A stretch of 64,000 nt of DNA from Kingdonia uniflora (GCA_014058105.1 JACGCM010000440.1:248001-312000); one strand, 5' to 3'; positions 11,701 through 26,700 are shown, counted from the stretch's first letter. Numbers and translations: made by a program. The notes: generated by a model from the letters alone, not told the origin.

Positions 11701-14700
11701 TTAAGTAAACCACGTGACCCACATGCGTTTACTATTTTTGACCCAGGCTCAAAGTGGAGGAACCACACCCAAGCTCAAACAAGCCCAATTGGGGCCGGAA
11801 ACCTAGGCTCAAGCAAGCCCAATTGGGGCCGCGAATCTAGGCTCAAGCAAGCCCAATTGGGACTGCGAACCCAGGCCCAGTTCAACTCAAAACAGGCCCG
11901 AGCATTCTTCACACGATTTGGGCCCAAACTCAAGCAAACCAAAGTGGAGTCGCAAGCCCAGACCCGAGCTCGGGTTTCACGAGAATAAATACAACACCAA
12001 TAGCAACAAGTATTGTCTCTATTCCGACCACAAATTTGGTGACCCCGACGACAAGTATGTCACTACAAATCCAGGTTGCTGAAAAGAGCGCGAGTATTGA
12101 TCCGTTTTGGAAAGAAAGGGAGGCTCGTGCAAGTATGAAGGTAAATCGATTTTTGGGGAATCTACATAATGTTACTAACAGGGTTTTTGACAAAGTATTT
12201 TGTTCCGTATGTAGAGTTATTGAGTACGGCAAGTACTATGGACAGATTGGCAATCGTCCTCTTCTTGGAGGTACACCTTTCGAGTTCAGGATCTTGTTTT
12301 GTTATGCAACCAAAGTTAATGGGTATGGAAAATACCGTGGAAGAATTTGCAGTCGTCTTCTCGCTTTTTTCGACGTGCATTTTTTTAACGACTTGCTGAT
12401 TTTCTCACTAGAGTTTGTGGTCGAACTCTTCTTAGATGGGGAGAGTTGGTAAGTCACGTGGTCGTACCTACGACCACGCATGACACGTTTTGTATGTCGT
12501 GCTGATTTTCTCACTTGAGTTCGTGGTCGAACTCTTCTTAGAGAATGAGAGTTGATAAGTCACGTGGTCGTACCCACAATCACGCATAATTGTTGTTTTA
12601 ATGCTGCTTATTGCATATTTGATGAAAACATCATAATCCAAATATGTATTGAGTATTTTCTCCTTCCTCTTTTGCCAATTTTTGTTGAGAATGTACAAAT
12701 AATTTGTTGATAAACGAAATAAAACTTTTCAAGATGGAAAGATTGCAACTCAATGACAAAATAAAAGCAAATACAATACAAATCACTAAACATCACGACG
12801 TATCCGCAATTATTAAATCTTTCCACCGAGTCACAAGATCTCAAGTCGAACCCTTTCATGACAAATGATGAAGAAGACCAATACAAGATAGTCGCGTAAA
12901 CGTCAAGGATGATTGCTTTCACAATCTTAATCTTTTCATTAAAGTATCTATCATTCCTCTCCTTTCATAAACGTGTTCAATAACATACGAAGTAAATTCC
13001 CAAAAATCTCTTTTAATCTTCCTTCTAAACGACTTACACCACATCACTACCACAATTTTAAGGAAGAAATCCAACGCCATTCAAAAACCTAGGAGATATT
13101 AAGGAAACGATTTCACACCTTTATCGAGATCAGACAATGGAAAAGTAGATAATCAATAGACTCATTCACAATACCACAAAGAAGACATAAATGATCTAAA
13201 TTCATACCACTTTGTCTTAATTGATATTTAGTTGTTGTTAGCCCCCCCCCTCAATTTGTCTTATACCAACCAAATTGTAGTAAATGTGACTTTTAGAATC
13301 ATAAGACCGAGATCCTCTAGCTCCTTATCATATAAATATCTTCAAAAATTAAAATTGTAACTGTTCGTCTCCCCCTCAATTTCGTAAAAATCATTCACTT
13401 TCCCAAGCTTTAAATCACAAGCATCGCACCAAAAGCTAGCCCTGCCATTTCCAATATTAATATAAATACTATCCTTTCCCATTTCCAATATTAATATAAA
13501 TACCATCCTTAAACTTATCCTACGTGTTGAATATTGACCTTCATAGCCTTACACCATATGAAACGGTAGGCTCGTTCGGAAGCTAATAGTTTGCCTAATC
13601 CCAAACTTAGCTATCACCTCAACCCATAAAGCCGTCCATATCATCACAAAATCTCCATATCTACTTTCCAAGCAACGTCATATTCATCTCAGTAAAGAAT
13701 TGTAACCTCAATCGGCCAATTTTTTTCTATACAAATTCTTTCCCATCTCAGTTAATGGAGTTTACGAGCTCCTTTGGTATCGTCCCATGGAAACTTCTAA
13801 CAATCATCTCCAACTTAGATGCTACAGACACTGGTAGATGGAATAAGAAAAGATAGTAAATCACAAAACTTAACAGTGTACTCTTAACAAGTGTAAGGCG
13901 GCCCCCTTTGATAACATCTTTCTTTTTCACAAAGCCAACTTCTTACCCAAACGTTCAATAATCGGATCCCAAACTCAACACAACGAGAAGATGCCCCAAA
14001 AGGCATACCAAGGTAAATCGTAGATGGCCGCAACATACAGAAAGAACCCAATTCCCAATGTCATTACCATTTCCAACTCCCATAACTTTGCTCTTTGTCA
14101 AGTTTGCATGTAAGCCAGAGGTCAACTCGAGCTCAAGGAAGATAAATATCATTTGAAGGTGAGTAATCCCGACGCCTCTTCATTAACCCTAAACAAGTCT
14201 TTAACCCTACAAGCCAATTTGCTCAAGGCCTCCCCACCACAATGAACAAGAAAGGAGACAAATGACCACCCTTTCGAACTCTATCAACCAAGATTAAAAA
14301 CTTTATTGTTGATATACAAACTTTTATCCACCTCCACTTTTGTCCAAAACTCATCTTCTCCAATATATATATTACGAATTTCCAGTTAACATCTTGTAAA
14401 CACCTCTAGATCGGCCTACAATTCTTTAGTTCCTCAGCTCGAGAGGCTATGAGATAAGCTTAGTAAAAGTCGTGTTAAGCCTTCAATCAAAGAAACTATT
14501 ATGATGAAACTCCTTCATTGTAGCCATACGTCTTCGCCTATGATATACTAGCATTTGTTACAGAATCACATTAGGAATCCATCTGGCCCCAAATCTTTTA
14601 CTACGCACAACTTTTTAAGCCCTCTAAAATCTCTTCTTCAAAATCTATCTCAGGCAATCTACATGCTCTGAGTTGATACCGTTGAACTGCAAGTCGTCTA

Positions 14701-17700
14701 GTTTGGGTCTCCAATGATAAAGTTCCTTGTATAGACCCGAATAGTACTCAACGATGTATTCCTTACTTTATTTTCTTCTTCTACTAGTTAGTGGCCAATC
14801 TGTAACTTTTTTTCCCTTGACTTATTCTTAATTTCCTTTTTGGTGAATAAGGACTTGTAGTCTAATCCAATTGGAATTAGGTTTTAGAAAGGATTTTAAT
14901 AGGAACTAGTATATGTACAACCATTTTAATGGGCGGAAGATTTAAGTTTTCTAAGGGTTGATTTTAGTTGAATATTTGATTAGTAGTTGTAAAAATGTTA
15001 TGATTTTGATTTAAGAAGTTAGGGTTTATTTTCTATCAAATTTTGTTCTTGTGTTCATCAATTCGAAAGCTTCTACCAGATTTCTGCACAACAAATTCCC
15101 TCGAGGAATTTTGTTAATAATATGGTAATCTATCATGATAGTCTTTTTCCTTTAACGAACTCTGTTCATAGAATGGTATTGTTTTTCTTTCTTTTAGGAA
15201 TATACAATTTATTGGTATAGTAAAGGATTACAAAAGACAAAGCAAACAAAAGGCTACAAAGCAGGAAACAAACAAATAAAGAGAAGGTAAAAAGGCCCTA
15301 CAAGGTAAGAAAACATCACAAACCTTCCCCGGATAACTTCTTTCCACCTAGTTTCAGGGAAATCGAAGAACGCCCCTTTCATATTCACTGCCATTTTATT
15401 CCACCGGATTTTTTTTATAGAACGACAATCTATCATTTTATCAGATCCTTGGTGTTCATCAGGTTCTAGCATCCCTATCCTCATCATCTTCTTTCGCTGC
15501 CATTTATCATCATCACCACCCCTTAGCCTCTGTTGCCATCATTATCCATCATCACAGCTCCTATGCTAAAGATGCTAGAATAATGGCAACACTCTGAAGC
15601 ATGCCAAGGGTAGAAGCTAGCTACAACTCAGGATCCTGGAAGGATGATAATCTGTGACCTTGAGGAGAAGGTGCCCGGTCACATACTATGATCATAAGTT
15701 GCCTATGGTAACTCTAGATCCTCAAGATTATCGGTATGTAACTACTTAGCTCCTTAGCCTTACTAGATAGAGTAGTTATTGTAATAAAGTGGTTAGGGTA
15801 ATTATTGTAGGAATTTATATTTAAGCATTTAATTATTGTAGGAATTTATCGTTGATCTAAGATCAGATTTCTATCTATTTTCCTTTTATCGATTTCCCTT
15901 CAGGAATTCTGGTGATAGAACCGTAACCTATCATTGAAGGTCAATTCCGTCGTCCAGGAATGCTGTTGATAAATCAGTAATCTATCATGAATTTTTATGA
16001 CCCCAATATCATTCTTTCAAGAAAGTCTAGATGTTAGTGGAGTAATACTTAATGGTGTTAACCAGGAATCCTATTATTCCAACCTGCTTAAGACCGAGGT
16101 CCTTGGGGGCCGACTTCTCTTTCATGCCATCCCATACTTATTTATTTTCGTCCATTGCTAGACTAATCATTTGCTCTAATTGAGATTTGGAAAATAATTT
16201 ATTTTCTTATATGTTCTTAGGAAACTGTTGCTGGCTCTTCCCAGAGTCATTTAAAGTCACACTTTTTGGGATTGGGATTCTCGCCAACTCTTGTAGAAAA
16301 AGTGCTTTCAGAAAACGGTAGGTGTACTTGCAATGGAAGATTCAATTAAAACTCGTACTTGGGTGTAACAGTATATATGTAATACATTATTAATGGTTAG
16401 AGTTCATTTCTTAATGTAGGTGAAGAAAATATTGAACGATTACTAGAGACACTCTTAACATATTCGGTAAGTGGAACTTTCTTCAAATGATAATTGCCTG
16501 TTTCCATAATTATTTGATTCAAACTTCAATCTATTTTCTAGACCGTTGTGCATCCTTACAATCGGAAAGTCTAGAAGACTAAGGCCCCATATGGCTTAGG
16601 AAATAATTACAACTCTTATTTTATTCTTAAAAGAAACACTTGTAAGTATTTACGCCAAATCTTGCTTGTGACTTTTTAGATTTGCAAAGAGGACAGTTGG
16701 GTTATTGCGTATCTTTCGAATTTCATAGAAACCAACTTTCTAGTGATTTTAAGTGCTTATATCTATCAAAAATATAGTGAACTCCTAAAATAACCAAATC
16801 TTAGCTATTTTTATGCTTTAAAAGACCACTACTATATGCTAAGCCTGACGAGGTTTGACCCTCTATTGGTTCAATCAGGGGATAAACAATATCTTAGCTC
16901 CTACTTCCTAAAAAGAACATGGTCTCACAAACTCATATCTAATGTTGAGTTGGTCCTCCCCAGTATGTGATTTGCTAAATAACTTGAGAAATTTAGAATG
17001 GAACCTATTCTGAGTGAACATGTATAGTTTACGCATACATTTGGCTATAGGATACGTGGCGGCTAGATGGCCACCTACTGTCACATTTAATCTTACCTTT
17101 GCTTTATAAGGAACATTTTATTATTATTTTCCAGTTAGTTTGTGTGCATGTTGAGTTTGAAAGAAAATCACAAACCCCAGTTTTCTTAGTTTTAATCTAG
17201 TTGAATGGAATTCGCACAATCGAACCTTCTACCGATTGGTCTATTTCAAAATTGGTATTGGAATGATAAATGATTCTTGATTTCTAGCGATTGTGAACCC
17301 CATGCTTCAATTCCTTCTCAACCTCGTGATAATTGAAGCTGGAATGAAGGATTTCATACCCAACGACTAAGATGAAGACGAGTTGGCCGAAAACGCAAAA
17401 AAAAGGCGGCTGCAACTAGGTCCCCATCATGTGTCATGATATGTGTCATGATACGGGAAAACCCCATCAAGGATTTCATACACAGAGCATGTAGAGTTGC
17501 AGAGACAAGTGTTAAAGTTTTGCATCGAGAAAGTGTCCCCATTTGTTTAACGCTTTATTGATATAAAAGGACAACAGTTGGCGAATGTGTGTTGACATCA
17601 AAGCCATCAACAAGATTACATTAGGTATATTTGTCTCAGAGGAAATGATTAACGATCTACATGGAGCTTCGGTTTTCTCTAAACTTGACCTCCGCGACAT

Positions 17701-20700
17701 TACCAGGGGACGAGTGAAATTCAACCTTCAAAACCAAGGATGGTCTTGTACGAGTGGCTGGTTATGCCTTTATTTCAGCCTGACGTATCAGCAATGCTCA
17801 TGAGGTTGACGGCAGAGGCCTTATGCGGCGCTCATGAGGTTGGCGGCGGAGGTCTTACGTGGATGTAGTACTTAGCGGTTTGCGGTTGCTACTTAGATGC
17901 CATATCAATTTACAGTCGAACCGAGGAGGATCATATACGGTATGTAGAGACAGTCCTATGGATTCTTAGGGAGAAAGGAGTATATCTACAGTTGAAGAAA
18001 TGTCCATTCATGGTTGATTTGTTGGAGTTTCTGGGTCATGTGGTTCCAGAGGGGATCGATGCCAACTAGGCAAAAGTGCAGGCCATTTGGGAGTGCTGAA
18101 GCCTTTGAAAAGATGAAGGGTTACCAATAGCGATCTTCAGCCAAAAGTTCTTAGGTGCATAGTTACGATACTTCATATATGTATTTAGTAGTTGTGTAAG
18201 CGTTCACACATTATTGGTGACATTTTCTTCTTCATCGGGTGTTTATCATTTATTCGAATCACAACGTTCTTTGACTATGTACCGGGTAACGCCTGATAGT
18301 CAGGCTAAGTGCTCCAGTTTTCTCCAGAGTTATAACTTTCATGCTCAGCACGTCAAGGGGAAAAAGACTTGGGTGGCACATATCCTACTTGTTTGCGTAC
18401 GACTCATTCTTTTGGCCCTATATATGCAGACTTTTAGCAGAACCAGTGGATCATTGGTGAGTGTTTCTTCTAGGATGGCTTTTTATTTGGGGATATGTTG
18501 GTACGTGTTCATGCATATTTGTTGCAGGGATGATTGATGACCGGGATACATTGGGGAGGGTTGGCCGGGCATTTCGAAGTGATGAAGACTATGTCTTCAA
18601 TGTGGGGGAAGGTACTTTTGGCCTACTACGCAACAAGATGCCAACATCTTTATTCAGCGACGTTTCACATGTACGACGTCGAAAGCCAAATTGTAAAACA
18701 CGGAACTCTGCACCCCTCTTCTGATTGTGGAGGCTCAGGACTTCTCGATGGATTTTGTGAGTTTACCAAGTATTGCTGAAGGGAGGATGCGATGTTTATG
18801 GTGGTTGGCAGCTTTTCTAAGATGACTCATTTTATCCCTTGCCAGAAACTAATGTCGTGGCCCACATTACGCATGTTTTTTGTTTGTTTTGTGTGTGCGT
18901 GTGCGCGTGCACGAGGTAGTCCGACCTCACGAGGTTCTACATAGTATACATCAGATACAAGCGTTTATTTTACATAGCACTTTTGGAGGACTTTGTAGAA
19001 ATCTTCAAGTACAAGCTTCAGTTCTTGACGGCGTTCCAAACTGAGTTTATTAACCGCAATTAAGGAAATCTTTTGAGGTGTCTCTTGAGGGATAACCAGG
19101 CCGAGTTCGCATTTAACAACTTTGTCAACAGTTCGATGAAGTTTGTCTATGTTTTAGATTGTGTATGGGCAATCCACGAATCTAGTATAAGGCCTTGCTC
19201 TGATCTTTGAGAATGAACTCTATTTAACATCAACAACAAATTTTTCAGTCTCCGATCAGGCTCTTAAAGTTTTCGACGAACTTGAGACTATGTATGCCTC
19301 TTGTAAAAGGTAAATCGACCTCCATCGTCAGCATGCCATTGTTCAGCCACGAGATATGGTTATGCTATATATTGAGAAAGAGCGTCGATCAAAAAGGTTT
19401 TGAAGCTCTAAACATTTTTTGAGTCATTCGGTGTGTAGGAGATAACGGCTATGAGTAGGACCTTCTTATCAAGATGAGACGATCACGGGTTGTGAACATC
19501 AAGCTTATCTTACCATTCTATGGTGACCACGCCCCGCCACTCACGTTGCCCCCACTTTCTCAGTCACATCCTGGAGATTGCATAGATACAGTCCTCGAGA
19601 AGGATGCTTAGTCTTCACCTCGCCACGATATATATTTTATGTACAAGATACGTTGGGTGAGCAAACCCGAGATGATGAATTCATGGATTTTAGATGCATG
19701 TTTTCAGCGGTTGGACCCCGTTCTTTATGATGAATATAATGCCTATGAGAATTCGTGGTTGATTTCTTTCATAGGAGGGGAAGTTGATACGTGGCAGCTG
19801 GGTCCTCAGCCACCATAGCCATCGTCACTCTGCACTTTCTATTTTTTCTTACATTTGCTTTATAAGTAGGAAGCTTTTGTTATTTTTTTTGACACAGCCA
19901 CCATAGTTACCGTCACTCGACACTTTTTATTTTCTTGCATATGTTTAATAAGTAGGAAGATTTTGTTATTTTTTTGTGAGCAAATTGGACTTGGGTCATA
20001 CGAATATCGGGCAAATTAGAGATAGGTCCTATATTTGGATTTCTTTTGTATTAGGTTTCCTCAACCATTATCATTGACAAAATTACCCTTTTAATTTTTT
20101 TCTTTCATGGATCATAACTTTTCTTCTTCTAAGTTTCGATCGTGTGTGACCCTCTTGGATTCTCCTCTCTATTCTATTTAGCTTTTCCCCCTTGGATCTT
20201 CTTTGCCCATTAATGACCTAATGACCACCAATTTCCTGAATCTAATGCAATTGTGTTATGTTATGCTTTAGTTTCATATTACTTGATTGTTGAAATCGAG
20301 AAATAAGAGGAGATATTTTTAAATTTCGTGCACAAGAATACGATTATGGCACCTTTGAAGAAATAGAGCGATTATGACACCTTTGAGGAAATAGAGCAAT
20401 GTGCACACTATCTCAAAGACACTTTCATTTTGATTTAGCTTATGAAGCCATTTTTTTTGATCATATAAAGATTGTGTATTTTTTCCACAACATTATAATT
20501 ATTTATTTTCCTTCAATGGTTCGTTTTAGCATTTGCGACTTTTATCGATAAAAGACTTTTAATTGCATCAGGGCTCCCAAGTAACATTATAGAAGATCAT
20601 GGGAGCTCGAGAAAGTGGGGAAATGCCAAAAAAAGAAAAGAAAAGAAGTTATAGTCCACCAGGAATAAAGATAAAAGGGTAATTTTGTCCTTAGAAAGGT

Positions 20701-23700
20701 GAACGAGGAGTAACCTCAAAAGAAATTTCAATAAGGGACCTATCTCAAATTTGCCTCAAATTGATAGGACTCAAGTCCAATTTTCTCTCTTTTTGTTGGT
20801 TAGTTTTTGTGAGAAGTTTCTTTCGTTAAGTTTGGGGGAAACTACAAACGTAGTTTCTTAGCTTTAATCTAATTGAAGAGAATTGCAGAATCGGAGCTTC
20901 TGGCAATTGGTCTCTATCATTATATTTTGACATTCTTTAACTTTTCCTTTTCTTCAAATCTGGGTTCCATCTGGAATTTGCCAGAGACAATTTTTCATCC
21001 ATAGTTGTTTATAATTTGTACTTTGATAAAAGTGTGAGCGCATTAGAATCTTCTAGCGTCATCTTCTTTTCTAGGTGGAGCCTCTTAGAAGATATGCAAA
21101 TTTTCATTATTTCGAAGGAATTTATTTTTCTTTTTCTTATAGGAGAACATGGTAATTGTGCTTATTTTCTGTAATTCTTATATGTTTGTGGTACGCACTA
21201 GACAGTCAACCTCTGTAGATGGTTGTGGATTATTACTTTATAGTTTGTAAATGTTATTGCATTTGGTTTTAAAGGACTTGTAGTTTATAAAGGTTGATGT
21301 GTCTTGGAACAGGAGCCTCATCAACTACCATCCCCTGAAATATCAGATTCATTAAAAGGAGCACTTAATGACTGTCAAGATGGAAGTAGTGCTGAAGGTC
21401 CCAAGATTGAGGTACATGCTGCTCTCTCATTCAATTATTGAAAGACTAATAGGTTTAAATACTTTAATTAAATTTTGGTAACACATTTCAAGATTTGAGA
21501 GACCGATCAGAGACCCTGATAAAATGGGACGCGAAGCATGTAGGCCGCACACAGCAGCTTATAAAAAAAAACGATACATCCGAGACGGATGAATAACCCT
21601 TGTATAAATGTTGTACCAGACGCAAATGAGTGGCCAAAGAACTACGGGGTCGTAGTGTATGCACACACATCACACTATGGTGCAAAATCAACCAAGTGTG
21701 CAGTTCGCCGTTATCTCGACACACGCCGTCACTGTTGACCAGGTTTCGGGGGATGAGCATGTGTTACTGTTGAATATTGGACTTGTTAGTCGGTTTTCCA
21801 AGAGCTTGGCAAATAATATAAGCCGATATTTTGATATAAAACTTTCCATATTTTAATTTTCTTATGAGCCAATACTATGATTTATCGTCCTAAATTTGAA
21901 ATTATATAAACCAAATGATGAAACCAAAATCCGGTTAGGAGGGTATCAACGTGGAAGCACCAACCATTGAAAACCTAGAAATAAAAAAATTCCTTCTACA
22001 ACATGTCAGGGGACGTTGATAAAACATGGTATCCCCACTGCTTGAATCTCAAATCTTAGAGGTCAAGCCACCAACAAACACTAAGACAACCTGACCACTA
22101 AAACATCAAAATCAAAGACATCCTGAGGTAGTTCACAAAGATTATCTGCAATAGCGCAAACTTCAACACCGGACTTGTCTCCCCACGAGTGGCTAAAACA
22201 ATATTCGCCTCTCTGACAATGGTCGTCCCATGAGCATCACGGTAGGTTTTTCTCGAGAATTCTAGAATGAGATTGGAGAAGCGGAAATAGCATGTCAGTC
22301 ACATGTAAAAAAAAAAAAAAAAAAAAAAACATTGTCTCATAGTGAAGCATAAACACGTATCACGAGGCCATCATTACCTCGTTTATCGGGAACTTGTCAT
22401 GGTGAAGGCACTTGGAAGAATCGAATTTTTCATTATTTTCTATTATTGTATTATTGGCTGGCCGTACCTTGTTTACTGAAAATTTGTCACTCAATTATAC
22501 TACAAAGGCCACTGCCACATGCATAACCAACAAAAGGTCTTTTTTTACATACAAGTTAAATTCTTCGACTACCTGCCGGCTTTACATTTCACTTACTAAC
22601 AATTAAAGGGTAAAGATACCCAATGGCTATGTGTTTGAGTTGGCGAGTGTACGTCATAGTAACCCTGAATGCAGCTTTTCGGATTTGATGAATTTCCGGA
22701 TTTGTATGAGCATGACGCTTAGTTTGGTTTGATCCTCGCTTGCTTGATAAGACTTCTAGGTGACTAGTTATCCCGCCAAATTCGATTTTTTTTCCGTCTC
22801 GCTACTCCGTAACCCTTTTCGCAAAGTAAATAGATCATATAGACGTTACCACTATGAAATTGGTCTAACACTTTTTCGAAATCAAAAGCTTCTGCACCCT
22901 AGCTATTTTGTTAGGCCTAGTTAGAATGGTCGGGCAAAGAATCGTGTAGCATGGCCTTACGTTACTTGAGGCAGGCGCCCAAAACTCTTCTTGGGTATCA
23001 AGATAGCAACTATAAATAGTCATCGACTCTTGGGACAGGGTTGAAAAATGGGGCCTATTATGGGCTTTTTTTCGAGAAGAGTAGGGCTACGAAAAGGCAA
23101 TGACAAAGCTCGAGTGTAGCAATATCGAAAACTTACGAAAATAGCGCAACACTTTTTTGATCCCCATTCCCTAATCTTTTCGCTACGTGACGTGTTCGAA
23201 GCTTATTCTTGGAAGAAAACTCTGGCGCTCCACATATTTCGATTCCATCCAATAATAATGTTATAGCTTCAATTCGATTAATTCTTAACTAATTAGTATA
23301 AGCATTTTTTGTGATTGTCGTTCTGGCTATATAAGAAAACTTTGATTAGTAATCAGATAAGTCAATTACTTCGGTAATTTCATATAAATTTACTTAATCG
23401 GTTAATATTCCTGAATATCGTAAAAGAGATGGCTTCCATCCCAAAGGTGCTTTTGGATAAGAACTTGCCTAGTCCCAACTCTTATACCACGTTACGCGCC
23501 GTGAGACTATAGTAGGGGAAAGTGGGCGAAAAATCTCAAAAGTTAGGGTGATATGTCACCACCTATAGGTCATGCACCACCGTTCATGGTTCGTGGGCTT
23601 TCTATAATCGGCTAGGCCTAGGTTATTTTGGGCATAGTCCCCTCACTCTCTCTAGAAGATTCTCCTAGTTTCTATTTAATTTTGATTAATAATTAATTGC

Positions 23701-26700
23701 TTTAGTAAGCCTTATTTTGCGAGAAATAGGTTTATTTGTTTTCCTAATTAGACTAGGTTTTTGTTTTGTGATGAGCCTCCATTTTTTTTATAAAAAAGGA
23801 GAGCTCCTCTAGTTGTTATTTTTAGGTTGGTTTGAGTAGAAAGGTATTTACTTGGAGTTATGTAAAGTTGGGGGAAATCTACAAACCCTTGATCTTTTAG
23901 ATCTTTCGATTCAATAATAAAGTATGAGCTTTTTAGTTTCAATGGGTGTTCTTATTAAAATCTCTCGAGTACGTAACGGTCTCTTGCTTCCGCGGATTGT
24001 TCTTATCATAGGGTGTTAGCAAAGATTGAAAAAGTTAGGGCAAAGAAGAGTTTTTGATAAGTGGACTTCTTTCCTATCTTTAGCATTGTTGTCGTGTCTT
24101 TGTTGAGCAAGTGAGACCAACTCTCGGGATTCAGTTCTTCCTCAGGCGGAGTTCACCTTTAACATGTGAGTAAAAGGTTATACGGGCATGTCTCCCTTCC
24201 AAGTTCTCAATTGTGCTAGACCCCGACATTCCTTGACTTAGCCTTAATTTCCCCGTCTACTCCAGTTTGTGATTCTGCTGCCAGCTTAGCTTCCTGCATA
24301 TTAGCCATACGCAGGGATGCGTGTCAACGAGTCACAGTTATGTATGCTACAAATGCATCCTTGTAGGATGTAGGATGCGACTCAGTTATAAGATGCAGCT
24401 TGCCAATGCTTCTCGCGTGTTCACCCATCTAAGCTGTGAATACGTCGCATTGGTGAGCTCATATTATCCGGCATTTTGGTTAAAAGGCTTGTGAGGTTAC
24501 CTTTCTCCAGAGTTTTGCATGCGTCACACCTTATATGGAGTGTTGATACCATTTCTCAGGGGAAATCTATTCCTCTAACTCTTTACTCATTGCTGTGTCT
24601 TCGAGAGCCCTTACTGTTGCAGATCAAATTGCTTCTAAGGCCAGCAATGTTTTTACACCGAAAAGGGTTCCTAAAAGATGTTCAAATTACACTGGCGCGG
24701 CCACCCTACATGAGACGATTCTTGATTTCCTAAAACAGCTTGATCCCATTTTTATCACCACTGCATGAGACTATCGTTGAACTCTTCAAATAGGCGGAGA
24801 ATGATGTTGAGGGAGTATGCTGACAATTCTCATTTTCTCTCTCCTGGCTCTGGTACTATCACTCTGCTTTTATTGACATCACCTCACGGTTAAGAATCCT
24901 AGGGTTGTAAGTGTTTTCCTTAAATAAGGCTTGTGCCTTTTAGCCATCATCTGTCACTATTATTGTTTCCCTTGTAAGTTTGTTTCTATAATAGGAGGTT
25001 AATGGAGAGAAGTTTTGTTTTCTTCAACCTTATTCAGTAATTCGACTCTCTAATTTGAACGTCCTTGGTGTGTCTGAATCTTTATTCACATCAAAAATTG
25101 TATAAGAAGTAATATATCTATAGCTTACCAAAAGCATGCTAAGTGGGATGCCAAAGCACCTGTTAACGATTAAAGTGCTGAAGGTGCCATTCCTCAGGAG
25201 AGAAAATGCATGCATGGATACTTGGAGTGGTCTGTTAAAAACTTAAGTTGATGGTACGGGAAGTGGGGTGCATAAGTCACCCTTTTGACGGGTATAATTT
25301 GCGGGGAGTTTGTAGAGATGGGTTATCACTAGTTATATTGGTATGTCAATATGTTTGATAACTAAATATTTCATACTGTCTCTATCTCTTTTTCCAGTAT
25401 ATAAGTTACTACCTCATTTGGTATATTTGAGTGGAATAAGAAAAACACTTGACGCATTTTTTCACTTGCTATTCATAACCAATTCAAGACATTGCAATCT
25501 CTTGGCCATGAACCTTGCCTATACAATTTTCCTTTGCAAGTATTTATAAGATGGTTCTGCAGCTTTTGCTTTACATTCTGTGGTGCAATTGTTACAGGAG
25601 TTTGATGTAACTTTTGAGGCAAATGAGGATAAAAGGGCATCTTTACTAATGATGGACTTCACTGAACAGGAAGTTGAGTTTGCAATCAATAAGCTTGGTA
25701 AGTAAATTGCTTTTACATTTAGCAAACCTTGCACTGACTGACTATAAATTTATTTTCATGTCTAATTGGATGCAATCTTTATAACACCAATTTCTTGCTC
25801 AATCTTTTTCCTATAACAATCTTTTACTATAACATTTAGCCACTTCTTTAGTAGTGTAATGACCACAATTATCGGCCTTTTGGAGGTCAAGTAAGAAATT
25901 GATGATTAATATTGAAAGATTAGTTCAACGCGCCATTTTATTGAGTTGTAGAACAACTTCTTCTGGTTAGGCTTGAAAGACTTGAAATTGTCTAACTATT
26001 CCTGCATACATACATACATACATACAAATATAATATATTGTTTAACTAGAAGTTGTGGTCATTCAATGGTGATAATTTCACATTTCCGCTGATGCGGGCT
26101 TGCCCCTGAGATGAAGTCTGTTCTGTTGGTTCTTACTTCTCATTTTGCTACTTAAGTGGAGAAACAAAATTCCCCTATTAATATCCAACTATATCAAGTA
26201 CAAAAGCCACAACATCAAGGCTAGATACTACTTTCATTTTTCCAGAATGTGACATGTTTCTTTAGGTTCCCGATCTCATTGTCAATCTTACCCTTACTAC
26301 CACAAAAGTCCGGCAGACTAGAACCTATCCTGGTAATTTGTACCAGACAATCTTTTAATCATGATTGGGAGGGAGGGAGTCAGCTGAGGAGAGAAGGATT
26401 GTGCGGTTCCGCTGTCTAATCAACAACACAAGGATAATAGAGACTTACTGATCCAAAAACCATCATACTAAACCATCACAGTAATGAATTGATACCCTTA
26501 CTAATGAAACTATATGACACTCAGAGTAAGTCTACCAGATACCGTACTTACTAACAATGCCATATTTCTAACAATGCTTTATTTCCATCTTGGAATACCT
26601 TAAAATGATAAACAATAAGCAGGAAATAAAATTCCCTTGTGGCCAAAATGATGTAGAATTGGCGGCGGGAGCAACCAAATATCGATCAATTGACAATAGA

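Larger units (their letters stand above)
10126..12589 (+). mobile_element. Non-autonomous LTR retrotransposon, 3' truncated
   Basis: The 5' LTR (10126-10591) starts TGATAAGTC and ends TTCTAACA. A primer-binding site TGGTACCAGAGC, matching the 3' end of initiator tRNA-Met, follows at 10594-10605. A TATA-like CTATAAAATAG lies at about 10396. The LTR contains two copies of a roughly 106-bp block (GATAAGTCACGTGGTCGTAC). The 3' LTR starts at about 12447 and breaks off at about 12589, inside its second block. The 1.85-kb interior has no reverse transcriptase, integrase or recognisable Gag. Mobilisation would have needed proteins from another element. Confidence 0.75.
17050..20919 (+). mobile_element. 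Ty3/Gypsy deletion derivative with a MITE in its 3' LTR
   Basis: The 5' LTR (17050-17248; the first base is probably mutated) and the 3' LTR (19785-20919) share GATACGTGGC at the start and ATTGGTCT followed by ATTTCA or CTATCA at the end. A purine tract (AGGAGGGGAAGT) adjoins the 3' LTR. Flanking CTATA (17045-17049) and TTATA (20920-20924) fit a 5-bp target duplication with one change. The interior encodes broken reverse transcriptase and integrase. Gag and protease are not recognisable. Confidence 0.75.

Noticed and set aside
21488..21856. Frames of 65-90 codons in DRM3 intron 6
   Set aside because: No recognisable motif, no splice context, and overlap on opposite strands; consistent with chance.
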